DNA of 56,799 nucleotides from Pseudomonadota bacterium (GCA_026390555.1 JAPLFS010000054.1:1-56799), one strand, 5' to 3'; numbered from the stretch's first letter, positions 41,012-50,901 are shown. Program-made: numbers and translations. Notes: generated by a model not told the origin, from the sequence alone.

Positions 41012-41764
41012 ATGAACTCACAGGGCTCTACAATAAAATTCACAGATGTGCACACCCGCTTTGGAGCGAATCATGTGCATCGTGGTCTTACCTTTGCTCT
41101 GCGCCCAGGAGAGATTACAACCATCCTTGGACCGAGCGGCGCCGGAAAAACTATAATCCTCAAACTCATTATCGGGTTGCTTGCTCCCTCAGCGGGCTCA
41201 ATACAGGTTCTAGGTCGTAATATTCTCGATCTTACTGAGCACGAATTGCGCTCGTTACGGGTCGATTTAGGGATGCTATTTCAAGGCGCTGCGCTCTTTG
41301 ACTCCCTCTCGGTCTTTGAAAACGTAGCATACGGCTTACGTGAACGGGGCGAGCGCAACGAAGACAAGCTGGCAGCGATCGTGCATGAGCGTCTTGAGAT
41401 GGTCGGACTTTCAGGAATAGAGGAGAAGTTTCCCTCTCAGCTCTCAGGTGGTCAGAAAAAAAGGGTCGGTCTTGCGCGCGCGCTCGCCACCTCGCCAAAG
41501 ATTATGCTCTATGATGAGCCCACTACCGGCCTAGATCCAACCTCTGTTCGTCTGATCGATGACCTGATCATTAAGTGTTCACGCGAACAGGGAATTACCT
41601 CGCTCGTCGTTACTCATGATATACAGAGCGCTAAACGTATATCAGATCGATGGATGCTACTCAGTCATGGTATTATCGCAGCAGATGGGCCGGTTGACAC
41701 CGTTGTGAAACAAAGCCCACTTGTAGCGGATTTTGTATCTGGTTCATGGAGAGAGGACATATGA
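41012..41764 (+). CDS. mlaF: Lipid-asymmetry ABC transporter ATPase MlaF
   Basis: 250 residues from the ATG two bases after the mlaE stop; a GTG one codon earlier is in frame. Walker A GPSGAGKT, the Q-loop MLFQGAALFDSLSVFENV, ABC signature LSGGQKKRVGLARAL, and Walker B IMLYDEPTTGLDP identify MlaF. It powers lipid movement through MlaE. It overlaps mlaD by 4 bp (ATGA). Confidence 0.95.
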   Translation: MNSQGSTIKFTDVHTRFGANHVHRGLTFALRPGEITTILGPSGAGKTIILKLIIGLLAPSAGSIQVLGRNILDLTEHELRSLRVDLGMLFQGAALFDSLSVFENVAYGLRERGERNEDKLAAIVHERLEMVGLSGIEEKFPSQLSGGQKKRVGLARALATSPKIMLYDEPTTGLDPTSVRLIDDLIIKCSREQGITSLVVTHDIQSAKRISDRWMLLSHGIIAADGPVDTVVKQSPLVADFVSGSWREDI

Positions 41765-42837
41765 GGATTAGAAATGAGCTGACCGCTGGGCTTTTCGTTG
41801 TAATCACCCTGGCCCTTATTGCGGCCCTTATCTTAATCATGGGAAAAGAGCGCCAGATCTTTGCCAAACAGAGTGAGTTCTATGCCTCGTTTTCAGATGT
41901 AAAGGGACTCTCCTCAGGAGCACCTGTACGGCTCGGTGGCATTACGATCGGGCGGGTTGCGGAGGTTGGATTCTCAAAAAAACTGGGCGATCTAAGGGTG
42001 CACGTCACCCTGCTTATTAACAACTCATACCTTGAGCGCGTACACTCAGATTCCGTTGTTTCAATCGAAACACAGGGGCTACTCGGCGATAGATACGTGG
42101 CTATTACACCTGGCTCACAGACCGCATCTCTCGCCCCACTCTCAGAGCTTCAGACCGTCGAGGGTGCCGATATTCAGAGGATCATGGCACGCGCACAGGC
42201 TGCTGTTGAGAATACCACACAGATTACAGAGCGTATCAATAAATCCCTAGTAGGACTATCGCCAGATACATTTACAGATATCGCAGCCGCAACTAAAAGT
42301 ATGGCCGAAATCTTTACTGCCATTAAAACGGAGCAAGGTTTTATTCATCGAATGATCTACTCCGAGACGGATGGAAAGAAGCTGGTTGATAGCCTCAGCT
42401 CTGCCTCAAAGGATATAAGCTCAATCGTTAGCGAGATCCGCTCCGGCAAGGGATTAATTCATGCCCTTGTTTTTGAGGAGAATGGCAGTAAGGCGGTAGA
42501 CCAGCTCTTTACAGCCACCACAAGCATCTCTGCGGCAAGCGACAACCTCTCTGAGCTACTTGGCGCCGCAAAAACAGGGCGAGGTCTTCTACACGATCTA
42601 ATCTATACAGATATTGAGCCGGGCGTTGTTGCAAAAAGAATTGAGGCGACCCTGATCGCCTTCCATCAGACCGCTTCTAATCTAAAGATAGCCTCCGACG
42701 CCCTGGCAAACGGCACGGGAACCCTTGGAGCGCTGCTAGTTGATCCGCGCCTCTATGATAACTTGCTAGAGGTAACGGATGGAGCAAAGAGGAGCTTTAT
42801 TCTACGGCAGGCGGTACGGAGCTCGCTTAAGCAGTAG
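41761..42837 (+). CDS. mlaD: MCE-domain substrate-binding protein MlaD
   Basis: 358 residues from the second ATG, which has GAGAGGA before it. One membrane helix (GLFVVITLALIAALILIMG), then the MCE domain (VKGLSSGAPVRLGGITIGRV, then VSIETQGLLGDRYVAITPGS) and about 220 helical residues, longer than E. coli MlaD and similar to long MCE proteins. It forms the lipid-binding ring over MlaE. The 3' end overlaps the convergent surE gene by 11 bp. No mlaB or mlaC follows. Confidence 0.92.
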   Translation: MRIRNELTAGLFVVITLALIAALILIMGKERQIFAKQSEFYASFSDVKGLSSGAPVRLGGITIGRVAEVGFSKKLGDLRVHVTLLINNSYLERVHSDSVVSIETQGLLGDRYVAITPGSQTASLAPLSELQTVEGADIQRIMARAQAAVENTTQITERINKSLVGLSPDTFTDIAAATKSMAEIFTAIKTEQGFIHRMIYSETDGKKLVDSLSSASKDISSIVSEIRSGKGLIHALVFEENGSKAVDQLFTATTSISAASDNLSELLGAAKTGRGLLHDLIYTDIEPGVVAKRIEATLIAFHQTASNLKIASDALANGTGTLGALLVDPRLYDNLLEVTDGAKRSFILRQAVRSSLKQ

Positions 42838-43681
42838 TAGAGGCGCTAGGCGCAAAGCCTGCTAGGATGTGCTCAATCTTTTTATCCTGGCCCGATCCAG
42901 TGATACCCCATAGATCTAGAGGAGAGATAGTCGCGCAGCCGTTATGAATCTGACTACTATCGCAGCCTGGATCTGGATCCCGCACCTCATCTATCTTTGC
43001 GTGCCTAAAGGTTCGGATCTGGCTCCCTTCAAGTAGCGGCTCTTCGATAAAACACTTGCCGTAACGGGTGGCTCCGATCGGAGCGACCTTAAGCACCTCC
43101 GGATCGCGCAGATTAAAGGGAAGATTCACGTTCCAGGTGATCGGACATGACAGGGTATCGGCTTTTGCGGCGTTACTGAATAGAGCACCCGTTACCCGAT
43201 CAAGCACCTTAAAGCTCTGCTCACGAAAGATCTGCCGCTGTGCAGCCTCAATCATGTACTCAGCCATATAGCGATTGCGTGTGGCTGTATCAAATGCCTG
43301 TGAAAGTGCGATCGCTGGAATATGCGCCAAATTGGCCTCAAGACAGGCTCCAACGGTTCCAGATGAGAGGATAAAGCCAACTCCGATATTGAATCCCGCA
43401 TTAATGCCGGACACCACCAGATCAGGTTTAGTATCCATCAGATTATAGATACCAAGATTCACGCAATCAGCCGGAGTACCGCCTACATAACTCGCAGCAT
43501 GACCATATAGCTCCGCGCGATGAACATGCACAGGATTAAAGCGGGTCATGCTCTTTCCCGTCCAGCTCTGCTCATGCAGCGGAACTATCAGGTGAACCTC
43601 GCCTAACTTTGAAAAGTATTCAACTGCTATCTCAAGCAGTGGTGAGCTATGACTATCATCGTTGGTTATTAGTATCCTCAT
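42827..43681 (-). CDS. surE: 5'/3'-nucleotidase SurE
   Basis: 284 residues. MRILITNDDS (metal ligands Asp-Asp), then HEQSWTGKSMTRFN (Ser loop), GTPADCVNLGIYN, VVSGINAGFNIG and SSGTVGACLEA are the SurE active-site segments. It dephosphorylates nucleoside monophosphates. It follows murD by 1 bp, in the position where ftsW or murG is found in typical dcw clusters. Confidence 0.93.
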   Translation of the reverse strand: MRILITNDDSHSSPLLEIAVEYFSKLGEVHLIVPLHEQSWTGKSMTRFNPVHVHRAELYGHAASYVGGTPADCVNLGIYNLMDTKPDLVVSGINAGFNIGVGFILSSGTVGACLEANLAHIPAIALSQAFDTATRNRYMAEYMIEAAQRQIFREQSFKVLDRVTGALFSNAAKADTLSCPITWNVNLPFNLRDPEVLKVAPIGATRYGKCFIEEPLLEGSQIRTFRHAKIDEVRDPDPGCDSSQIHNGCATISPLDLWGITGSGQDKKIEHILAGFAPSASTTA

Positions 43682-43682
43682 A

Positions 43683-45185
43683 TCATACCGAGATTGGTAG
43701 CTTTATAGCCTCATGCACATAGCGTTTAAACTCGGTACCGCGGTGCTCAAAATCAGTAAACTCATCGAAACTCGCACACCCCGGTGTTAGGAGCACCACA
43801 CCCTGCCCAAGCTGGTCTAAGCTCTCTAGCGCCAGATCGGCTCCGCTGCGCAGGGTTGCCGCTACAATACAGGGGATATGTTGAGCACGGCAGTGACTCG
43901 CTAGTAATGGCCCATCCTTACCGAAACATATTAGGGGCTCGATAAAACTACCCTCAGCCTTGATTAAAGCAAGCAGCGGTTCCCATGAACCGGCCTTTGA
44001 GAGCCCTCCGATCATAATAATCAATCGATGCTGTGGAAAGTGCCTGCGAACCGTCGAAAGAGCGGCGATAGAGGCCGCAACGGTCGTTGACTTTGAATCA
44101 TTTATAACAAGCGCTGTATCCATATCTCTGCGAACAACAACCTCAAGGCGGTGCTCAAGGGGCGTAAAGGTATCGAGGCTACTCTGAATTACTTCTGGCA
44201 CTACGCCGATACGACGAGCGGCAAGGATAGCCGCCGCCATATTGTAGCGGTTGTGTGCGCCAAGCAACGCACTAGATCTGGTTTCATACAGCTCGGTCTT
44301 GCCCTCAATACTGACCCGAATAATAGCCCCATCTGGGTTTGACTCGTCAATCGACGCACAGATCGGAGCTCTCTTAGTAAGCTCTGTAAGGGCTGCCCTT
44401 CCAAAGAGAGCCAATGTGGCCGAGCAGGAGTTCGCAAGCGACATAACAGCGGGATCATCAGCGTTAACGATCGCGAGATCCTCGCTCGTCTGTAGGCGCA
44501 TTACCCTACCCTTTGCAGCACCGTAACGCTCAAGGCTACCGTGTCGCTCAAGGTGGTTCTCGCTAAGATTAAGGATAATACTCACGGCGGGCTTAAGCAC
44601 CGTACAGGCCTCAAGCTGATAGCTCGATGCCTCTACAACAAGCAAAGACCTCTGCCCTACACTCTCCTGATGTAGCTCCTCGTTAGAGATCACCGGTGTT
44701 CCTACGTTTCCACATAGATACGAACGCAGCCCGGCTTGACGCAAAATAAAATCAAGCAGCGATACGGTCGTACTCTTACCGTTACTACCGGTAACTACCA
44801 AACTTCTGCCACCATGCAGCTCAATCCCGAGTTCTAGCTCTGAAACGTACGGAACTCCAAGGCGGTTGATGGTACCAACCACCGCCGACTCAATCGGCAC
44901 ACCTGGGCTCAGAATAACGAGTCCAACGTCAGCTAGAAGTGGCGCGATACGCTCACCATCTAATCCAAAACAGATCTCTACACCGAGGGCTCGTAGCTCC
45001 TGCACCGCATAAGAGAACTTTGATTTAGATAGAAAGAGCTCCTCACTCTGTCGCTCAATGAGCCTTACTGAGAGTTCGTGCCGACGCAAAAACCTAGCAC
45101 TCTCGATTCCGCTAATTCCGAGGCCGATTACCAAGACCTTTTTATTAGAACACTTCAGCAGAGAGATCTTATCTTGAAATGACAT
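43683..45185 (-). CDS. murD: UDP-N-acetylmuramoyl-L-alanine:D-glutamate ligase
   Basis: 500 residues, about 50 more than usual. N-terminal dinucleotide-like fold (VLVIGLGISGIESARFL), P-loop VVTGSNGKSTTVSLL at about residues 131-145, VVEASSYQLE, then LNLSENHLERHGSLERY where most MurD proteins have DHLDRH, so an Asp is replaced by Asn next to the conserved His. LINDSKSTTVAAS and IMIGGLSK complete the pattern. It adds D-glutamate to UDP-MurNAc-Ala. It follows mraY by 2 bp in the usual dcw order. Confidence 0.92.
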   Translation of the reverse strand: MSFQDKISLLKCSNKKVLVIGLGISGIESARFLRRHELSVRLIERQSEELFLSKSKFSYAVQELRALGVEICFGLDGERIAPLLADVGLVILSPGVPIESAVVGTINRLGVPYVSELELGIELHGGRSLVVTGSNGKSTTVSLLDFILRQAGLRSYLCGNVGTPVISNEELHQESVGQRSLLVVEASSYQLEACTVLKPAVSIILNLSENHLERHGSLERYGAAKGRVMRLQTSEDLAIVNADDPAVMSLANSCSATLALFGRAALTELTKRAPICASIDESNPDGAIIRVSIEGKTELYETRSSALLGAHNRYNMAAAILAARRIGVVPEVIQSSLDTFTPLEHRLEVVVRRDMDTALVINDSKSTTVAASIAALSTVRRHFPQHRLIIMIGGLSKAGSWEPLLALIKAEGSFIEPLICFGKDGPLLASHCRAQHIPCIVAATLRSGADLALESLDQLGQGVVLLTPGCASFDEFTDFEHRGTEFKRYVHEAIKLPISV

Positions 45186-45187
45186 AG

Positions 45188-46267
45188 CTATCGTAATTTA
45201 AGAGATGTAAGCGCAAGGATAGCTAATACTATTGAGATAATCCAAAAACGGACGATTATCTTTGGCTCCGCCCAACCTGCTAACTCAAAGTGATGATGGA
45301 TCGGTGCCATACGAAACACCCGCTTCTTGGTGAACTTGTAGTAGTAACGCTGAATAACAACCGAAGCCGCCTCTATAACAAATACCCCCCCTGCAACGAG
45401 CAGGATCAGCTCCTGCTTGACCAAAACAGCTATAAATCCAAGGGTCCCGCCGAGCGCCATTGACCCTGTATCACCCATAAAGATCTGCGCCGGAAAGGTA
45501 TTGTACCAGAGGAAGCCCAGGCCAGCTGCAAATATACTAGAGAGCATTATCGCCAGCTCTGCCGCTCCATTCTCATGGTGTATTCCTAAATACTCTGCAT
45601 ATTTCGGACTCCCCGCAAGATAAGCAAAGATAGCGTATGTGCACGCGACCGTCATAACTGGGCCGATAGCAAGACCATCCAATCCATCCGTAAAGTTCAC
45701 GGCGTTTGAGGTGGCTGCAAGCATAAATGAGGTAAAGAGCACAAAGCCTACAACCCCTAGCTTAATCGTAACGTCCTTACAAAATGGAATCGTAAGATCG
45801 GTTGAACCACCGAGCAGACAAAGAATAATAGCCACACCCGCCCCAAGCCCGAACTGCACAAAGAGCTTACCACGCTCAGAGAGACCCTTTGAATCTTGCT
45901 TCTCTATCTTCTTCCAATCATCAACAAAACCGAGATAGGCGAATCCGTTCATAACAAGGAGAGCAAGCCATACCTTCACATTAGTTAGGTCTGCCAGAAG
46001 TAGAGTTGAAAGGAGCACTGCAACAACAACAACCATGCCTCCCATGGTCGGTGTTCCACGCTTTGCTTCATGCGCCTTTGGTCCATCTTCTCGAATCGGT
46101 TGGCCCCGAATGCCACGTTCATTAAGCCACCGGATAAAAAGCGGCTGCACAACCAACACAAACACAAAGGTAAACAGGAACGCCAACATGCAACGAAAAG
46201 TTACGTACTTAAAAACGTTGAGCCAGCTATAGGTATCGTGAAGGGAATAAAGGAGTTCGTACAACAC
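45188..46267 (-). CDS. mraY: Phospho-N-acetylmuramoyl-pentapeptide transferase MraY
   Basis: 359 residues with about ten membrane helices. Start GTG with GGAAC upstream. KRGTPTMGGMVVV, FVDDWKKIEKQDSKGLS (catalytic Asp pair), SNAVNFTDGLDGLAIG and MAPIHHHFELAGW are diagnostic. It makes lipid I. The region upstream, where murF normally lies, holds an opposite-strand lipoprotein gene, so mraY and murE are separated by about 1.2 kb. Confidence 0.96.
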   Translation of the reverse strand: MLYELLYSLHDTYSWLNVFKYVTFRCMLAFLFTFVFVLVVQPLFIRWLNERGIRGQPIREDGPKAHEAKRGTPTMGGMVVVVAVLLSTLLLADLTNVKVWLALLVMNGFAYLGFVDDWKKIEKQDSKGLSERGKLFVQFGLGAGVAIILCLLGGSTDLTIPFCKDVTIKLGVVGFVLFTSFMLAATSNAVNFTDGLDGLAIGPVMTVACTYAIFAYLAGSPKYAEYLGIHHENGAAELAIMLSSIFAAGLGFLWYNTFPAQIFMGDTGSMALGGTLGFIAVLVKQELILLVAGGVFVIEAASVVIQRYYYKFTKKRVFRMAPIHHHFELAGWAEPKIIVRFWIISIVLAILALTSLKLR

Positions 46268-46565
46268 TGTAATGTTCCGTGAAAGGCAGTAGCAAGCTAA
46301 TAAGCTTAGAATTTGAAATGTAACACCAGCCGGTGTGGTCGTCGAGATGGGTGCTGAGGGAATGGATTAATATAACGATCCTAGCATGCCAGTAGGCAGA
46401 CCCTAGTAACATTCGTATCTATCTGATTTATCTAGTAAAAATAAAATACTGCAGCACTTTTAAGGCATTTGCAGATAGGTGGATAGCAAAGCTGTCAGAA
46501 ATAGTTGGAGAGACTTGGCAACAGGCATATCTAAAAATCAGCTGCTCAGACATTTACAAGGCTAT

Positions 46566-47432
46566 ATGAAGAATTCATCTATTAAATCTATCCTCCTCGC
46601 TATCGCACTATTATTCTCTAGCGGATGTACCAAAGATGATGGTGACGACAGCTCTGCAAACCCATCAGATCCTGGCACCTTCCGCACCAGCTGCGGAACG
46701 GTATACAAAGGCGCTCGTCAGGATTCGGTCGCTCGCTCAGAGGCCTCTAAGGGTACAGTGCGTGTGCTTGGTAATAACCTGCTTATTTTTACAAGCGCCA
46801 CAGAAACAAAGCTACTCAAGCTACATAATCTAGGGATTATTTCACAAGACGCTAAAGCAAGTGCTGCAAAGAGCCGGTTAAACGCTCTCGCGGCACAGGG
46901 TGAGGTGTTTTTCTATCAAGCGAGTAAGGATTGCTCAGTTCAGCTAGAGTCCGGTGGAACTGGTGTCCTTGGGCAGCTCTTTTCGGCAAAAGGTACAAAT
47001 TTCTCTGAAGATCTGATCTTATCAGGGCTTGCATCCATTGAAAAGGATCCGTGCTCAGGTGAGCTCCTATCTTCGTGTTACATCGCACTTGCAGATGCTA
47101 CCGAAGAAACGATCGCAGATGAAGTTGGAGAGTTTCTCTGGAAACCTGTATCAGACAGTAACGGCAGACTCGCTGTTCATACTGGCCCATCTGGTACAAC
47201 CGTAATTGTAAACGGTGAAACCGGAACCAATCAGGGTGGTGGAAACGGATTCGGAAGCCTGGCGCGATTCTCAAAAGCTGGCTGCGCATACGGTGCAAAC
47301 GTACGGGTGCAGGTAGTGAATTCAGATGGTGCTGCTTATACCTTAAACGGAAGCACTACGATTACTATTCCTAACGGATGTAACCGCTACTGCATCAAGA
47401 ATGGCGCGATAGCGCTCTGTCCAAAGAGCTAG
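46566..47432 (+). CDS. Hypothetical lipoprotein inserted in the dcw cluster
   Basis: 288 residues from the ATG that gives a good lipoprotein signal (SILLAIALLFSSGC, Cys at residue 21); AAGG lies a few bases upstream. The mature part starts with a charged/Ser tether (TKDDGDDSSANPSDPG), has many Cys, Gly, Ser and Thr residues and two beta-rich parts; the segment SGTTVIVNGETGTNQGGGNG separates them. No family recognised. It is read opposite to all genes of the dcw cluster, between murE and mraY at the position of murF, and it ends 19 bp before the murE stop. This looks like an insertion. Confidence 0.65.
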   Translation: MKNSSIKSILLAIALLFSSGCTKDDGDDSSANPSDPGTFRTSCGTVYKGARQDSVARSEASKGTVRVLGNNLLIFTSATETKLLKLHNLGIISQDAKASAAKSRLNALAAQGEVFFYQASKDCSVQLESGGTGVLGQLFSAKGTNFSEDLILSGLASIEKDPCSGELLSSCYIALADATEETIADEVGEFLWKPVSDSNGRLAVHTGPSGTTVIVNGETGTNQGGGNGFGSLARFSKAGCAYGANVRVQVVNSDGAAYTLNGSTTITIPNGCNRYCIKNGAIALCPKS

Positions 47433-47451
47433 TAACTCCCTAGCAGGGTTA

Positions 47452-48936
47452 TTACGTTCGCCGCTTAAGCGCCTGGCTGGCAACATCCTGGTCTGAAAAA
47501 CGGAAACGTTCCTTGCCTATAATTTGATAATCCTCGTGTCCCTTGCCAGCTATAAGGATCGTATCGTTTGGGGCAGCTCTCTGAACGGTTGTAGTAATGG
47601 CGATCGCGCGATCGAGCTCTATCATGCTCGGTTTAGTTCCTTCACTTAGAATATCTGCTAGGATCGCCCGGGGGTCTTCGCTGCGGGGATTATCCGATGT
47701 GACTACAACGTGGTCAGCACCGAGCGCCGCTATCTTGGCCATCTGCGGCCGCTTGCCCCGATCCCTATCCCCACCACAACCGAAGATTACCCAGAGCTCT
47801 CCAACGGTGGAAACACGAACGGCCTTAATAGCTCGATCGAGCGCGTCTGGCGTATGCGCATAGTCTACGAAAACCCTGGGAGAGCTAGAATCAATTCGCT
47901 CAAGTCGCCCCGGAACCTGTGGAACGCTCCGTAAGGAGCTTATAATCTCGCTAGCCTCGTATCCAAGTCCAAGACAGGCCGCAAATGCGGCCGTAACGTT
48001 CTCTGCATTATGAAGACCGACAAAGGGGGTTTCTATAGTATAGGGGCTATCATCCCCTCTTAGCCTAAGCACTATGCTCATCTCACCGGCCCGCTCCGTT
48101 ATCTTCTCAATACGGACAGAAGCTAGCTCTGAGCTTCCAAATGATAGATCTCGCAACCCTAGTGCCGGAAGCTCTGCTATCAGCTTCATTCCATACGGAT
48201 CATCTGCATTAATAACTGCTACCTTTGTAGCCTTCTTTCCACGAGCTATCAGCTCAAAGAGCTTTCGCTTGGCGGTAAAGTAGGCTTCAAATGTTCCGTG
48301 ATAATCGAGGTGATCACGGCTCAGGTTCATAAATATCACGACATCAAAGCAGACATCGTCGACCCGAGCTTGATCTAACGCATGTGATGAGACCTCCATA
48401 ACACAGCTCCTCACTCCTTTGCGCTCGCCGTGCCCTAAGAGCGCGTGAATAGTGAGAGGATCTGGACTTGTAAGGGCTCCATCAACTCGCTCTCTGTTCA
48501 TTAGCTCTGTGCCAAGTGTCCCAATGCGGAGAGCTCCGCCCCCTATCTGGTTAAGGACGTGGTAAATGATCCAGTTTGTGGTCGTCTTTCCATTAGTACC
48601 GGTAACTCCAACAACCTTGATTCGAGTTGAGGGGTCGCCGTTAAATGCTGCGGCCAGCGCACTAAGCGCAGCACGCGAGTTCGTTACCTGAATGCCGGGC
48701 CGCCCTTTAAGGACAGTAGGGTCCTCGACAACACACGCCAGCGCCCCGCGCTCAAAGGCCTGATCAACGAAGTTATGTCCATCCGTGGAGAATCCCCTTA
48801 CGGCTACGAACAACGCTCCAGGTTCTACAGCAAGCCCTGATGCGGCCAGCGAGGTTAAATTAAGCGGGGCACTCGGAGGATTGATCGGCATACCACCGAT
48901 CAACGCCGCTACTGCTTCAAAAAAATGTGGATTCAT
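47452..48936 (-). CDS. murE: UDP-MurNAc-L-Ala-D-Glu:meso-diaminopimelate ligase MurE
   Basis: About 494 residues from the ATG giving MNPHFFEAVAALIGG; other in-frame starts lie 6 and 9 codons upstream. P-loop GVTGTNGKTTTNW, then SPDPLTIH, MEVSSHALDQARVD, NLSRDHLDYHGTFEAY (carbamylated Lys follows in FTAKRKLF) and VFVDYAHTPDAL. The substrate motif TSDNPRSED (Asp415-Arg418) is the meso-DAP type, so the wall contains meso-diaminopimelate. It follows ftsI with a short gap of 48 bp. Confidence 0.95.
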   Translation of the reverse strand: MNPHFFEAVAALIGGMPINPPSAPLNLTSLAASGLAVEPGALFVAVRGFSTDGHNFVDQAFERGALACVVEDPTVLKGRPGIQVTNSRAALSALAAAFNGDPSTRIKVVGVTGTNGKTTTNWIIYHVLNQIGGGALRIGTLGTELMNRERVDGALTSPDPLTIHALLGHGERKGVRSCVMEVSSHALDQARVDDVCFDVVIFMNLSRDHLDYHGTFEAYFTAKRKLFELIARGKKATKVAVINADDPYGMKLIAELPALGLRDLSFGSSELASVRIEKITERAGEMSIVLRLRGDDSPYTIETPFVGLHNAENVTAAFAACLGLGYEASEIISSLRSVPQVPGRLERIDSSSPRVFVDYAHTPDALDRAIKAVRVSTVGELWVIFGCGGDRDRGKRPQMAKIAALGADHVVVTSDNPRSEDPRAILADILSEGTKPSMIELDRAIAITTTVQRAAPNDTILIAGKGHEDYQIIGKERFRFSDQDVASQALKRRT

Positions 48937-48984
48937 AGGCTCTCTACCTTGCATGCCAGACACATAATGCCGGCATAGGCGAGC

Positions 48985-50901
48985 CTATCTCACGTAGGAG
49001 GCAGGGAAAAGCTCCTCCTCCTTAATATCGATCGATCTTTCTGGCACGATAAACGGCGACCTTGAACTTCCAACACCTAGCTCGTTTCTGGTAGCGATAA
49101 ACCTGAGTGTTCGGTCCATAACTCGCTGAAATACTGGGGCTGCTAGCGTTCCGCCGTAGATGCTCTTGGTGTTCGGCTCATCCATAATAACCATGGTGGT
49201 AAGATTTCTTGGAACACCCATGCCCGCGCCATCAACAAATCCAACAAAGGATGCAACGTATGTGCCCGCCAGGTACCCACGACCATGCGGATTAGCCTTC
49301 TGTGCAGTGCCTGTCTTTCCGCCTACCTTGAGCCCCACAATTTTGGCTTTCCCACCAGTTCCGTGCTGATCCTCAACAACACCGTACATCATATCTCGTG
49401 CTACAGAGGCGGAGTGTTCCGATATAATGCGCTCTCCTGCCGGAATTCCATCTTTATCGATAACAACCGATAGCTTCGGAAGAACACCACCGTTGGCTAT
49501 AGCTGCAACGGCACGAACCACCTGCAGAGGTGTTACCGCTACCCCCTGTCCAAAGGAGTGCGTTGCAACATCAACCTTTGCCCAGGAGGGCTCGGGTCGA
49601 AGTATACCGGCAGTTTCACCTGCCAGTGCTAATCCACTCGGGTCTCCGAAACCAAATTTTTTAAGATAAGTGTAGAGCCGTTCACTGCCAAGCTTAATTC
49701 CGACCTTTGTCATACCGATATTGGAGGAACGAACAACTACGTCGTGAAACGGGATGACTCCAGATGGATGCACGTCCTTGATGGTGTGCTTAGAGAATGG
49801 AAATCGTCCGTTCTCGCAATTGATCTTTTCGCGTGCTGTTACAACCCCTGCATCGATAGCAGCGGCTGCCACGATAGGCTTCATAACCGAACCAGGCTCA
49901 AAAACCGTCTCAACAAGCAGGTTACGCAGAGCATTTTTTGAGTCAGTAGAGGGATTATTGAAGTTATAGCTCGGCGATTGGCTAAGAGCGATTATCTCCC
50001 CAGTTTCTGAGTCGATCATAACGGCCATGGCCCGTTTCGCATTGGCATTTTTTCGGCCGATCTCAAGCTCCTCATCCATTATAATCTGCAGATCAGCATC
50101 GATGGTTAACTTTAGAGCCTCGCCCTTTGGTGGGGCAAAGCCATCCGCTGTATCGAGCTCATTTGTACCCAGCTCATTAACGTCTAGCTTGCTAATGTGT
50201 ATGATCTTTCCAAATGCATCGCGGGTTGCAGTGGTCTTTACATGGTTCTCATGCAGCTTCTTTTCATACAGGCTCTCGATACCAGAGAGACCAGTTCCGT
50301 CGATTCCGACCTTCCCGATTAGAGCGCTTGCCGCCTGATTATATGGGTAGAAACGCCGCGCCTCTAATACAGTTCCGACTCCGAGCAGGTTTAGATCTGA
50401 GACCTTTTCCGCCTGGTAGCGTGGAACCTGGCGCTTAATCCAGACGAATGGCTGCTTGGTGTTAATGCGCTCGGCAACCTGCGACTGCTTAATTTCAAGA
50501 TGCTTTGCAAGCTCTCGAACAACTCGTGGTCTATCCTTAATCTGTCTCGGCCGTACGTAGATTGATTCGGCTGGAACTGATACCGCCAGAAGCTTTCCGT
50601 TACGGTCGAGCACCTGCCCCCGCTCCGACGCTACCTCAACCTCTGCAACATGTTGTCGGATCGCCCAATCTTGCCAGATCTCAAAATTCGAAACCTGTAG
50701 GCTATAGAGCCGCCCAACTAGCAGCCCCACCCATCCTAAGGCTAATATACCTATCAACCTGAGCCGCATGGGACGCCGACCAGCCAGATTAAGGCTACTC
50801 GTACTTGGGCGATGCGCACAAGCAAAATCGACCCCGATTAGCGCAGCTCTCTGGGGCGGTTGCTGATCATGTTTTGATTTTAATGGTGCGTGCATGGTCA
50901 T
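48985..50901 (-). CDS. ftsI: Peptidoglycan D,D-transpeptidase FtsI (PBP3)
   Basis: 638 residues. One N-terminal membrane helix (LIGILALGWVGLLVGRLYSLQ), pedestal domain (RGQVLDRNGKLLAVSVPAE), then the transpeptidase domain with SVMK (Ser338, Lys341), SSNIG and KTGTAQK. It crosslinks septal peptidoglycan. The start codon lies in an 18-bp tandem duplication: the upstream copy encodes MTMYY and then a stop, while the downstream copy starts the real frame. ftsL lies 124 bp upstream. Confidence 0.95.
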   Translation of the reverse strand: MTMHAPLKSKHDQQPPQRAALIGVDFACAHRPSTSSLNLAGRRPMRLRLIGILALGWVGLLVGRLYSLQVSNFEIWQDWAIRQHVAEVEVASERGQVLDRNGKLLAVSVPAESIYVRPRQIKDRPRVVRELAKHLEIKQSQVAERINTKQPFVWIKRQVPRYQAEKVSDLNLLGVGTVLEARRFYPYNQAASALIGKVGIDGTGLSGIESLYEKKLHENHVKTTATRDAFGKIIHISKLDVNELGTNELDTADGFAPPKGEALKLTIDADLQIIMDEELEIGRKNANAKRAMAVMIDSETGEIIALSQSPSYNFNNPSTDSKNALRNLLVETVFEPGSVMKPIVAAAAIDAGVVTAREKINCENGRFPFSKHTIKDVHPSGVIPFHDVVVRSSNIGMTKVGIKLGSERLYTYLKKFGFGDPSGLALAGETAGILRPEPSWAKVDVATHSFGQGVAVTPLQVVRAVAAIANGGVLPKLSVVIDKDGIPAGERIISEHSASVARDMMYGVVEDQHGTGGKAKIVGLKVGGKTGTAQKANPHGRGYLAGTYVASFVGFVDGAGMGVPRNLTTMVIMDEPNTKSIYGGTLAAPVFQRVMDRTLRFIATRNELGVGSSRSPFIVPERSIDIKEEELFPASYVR

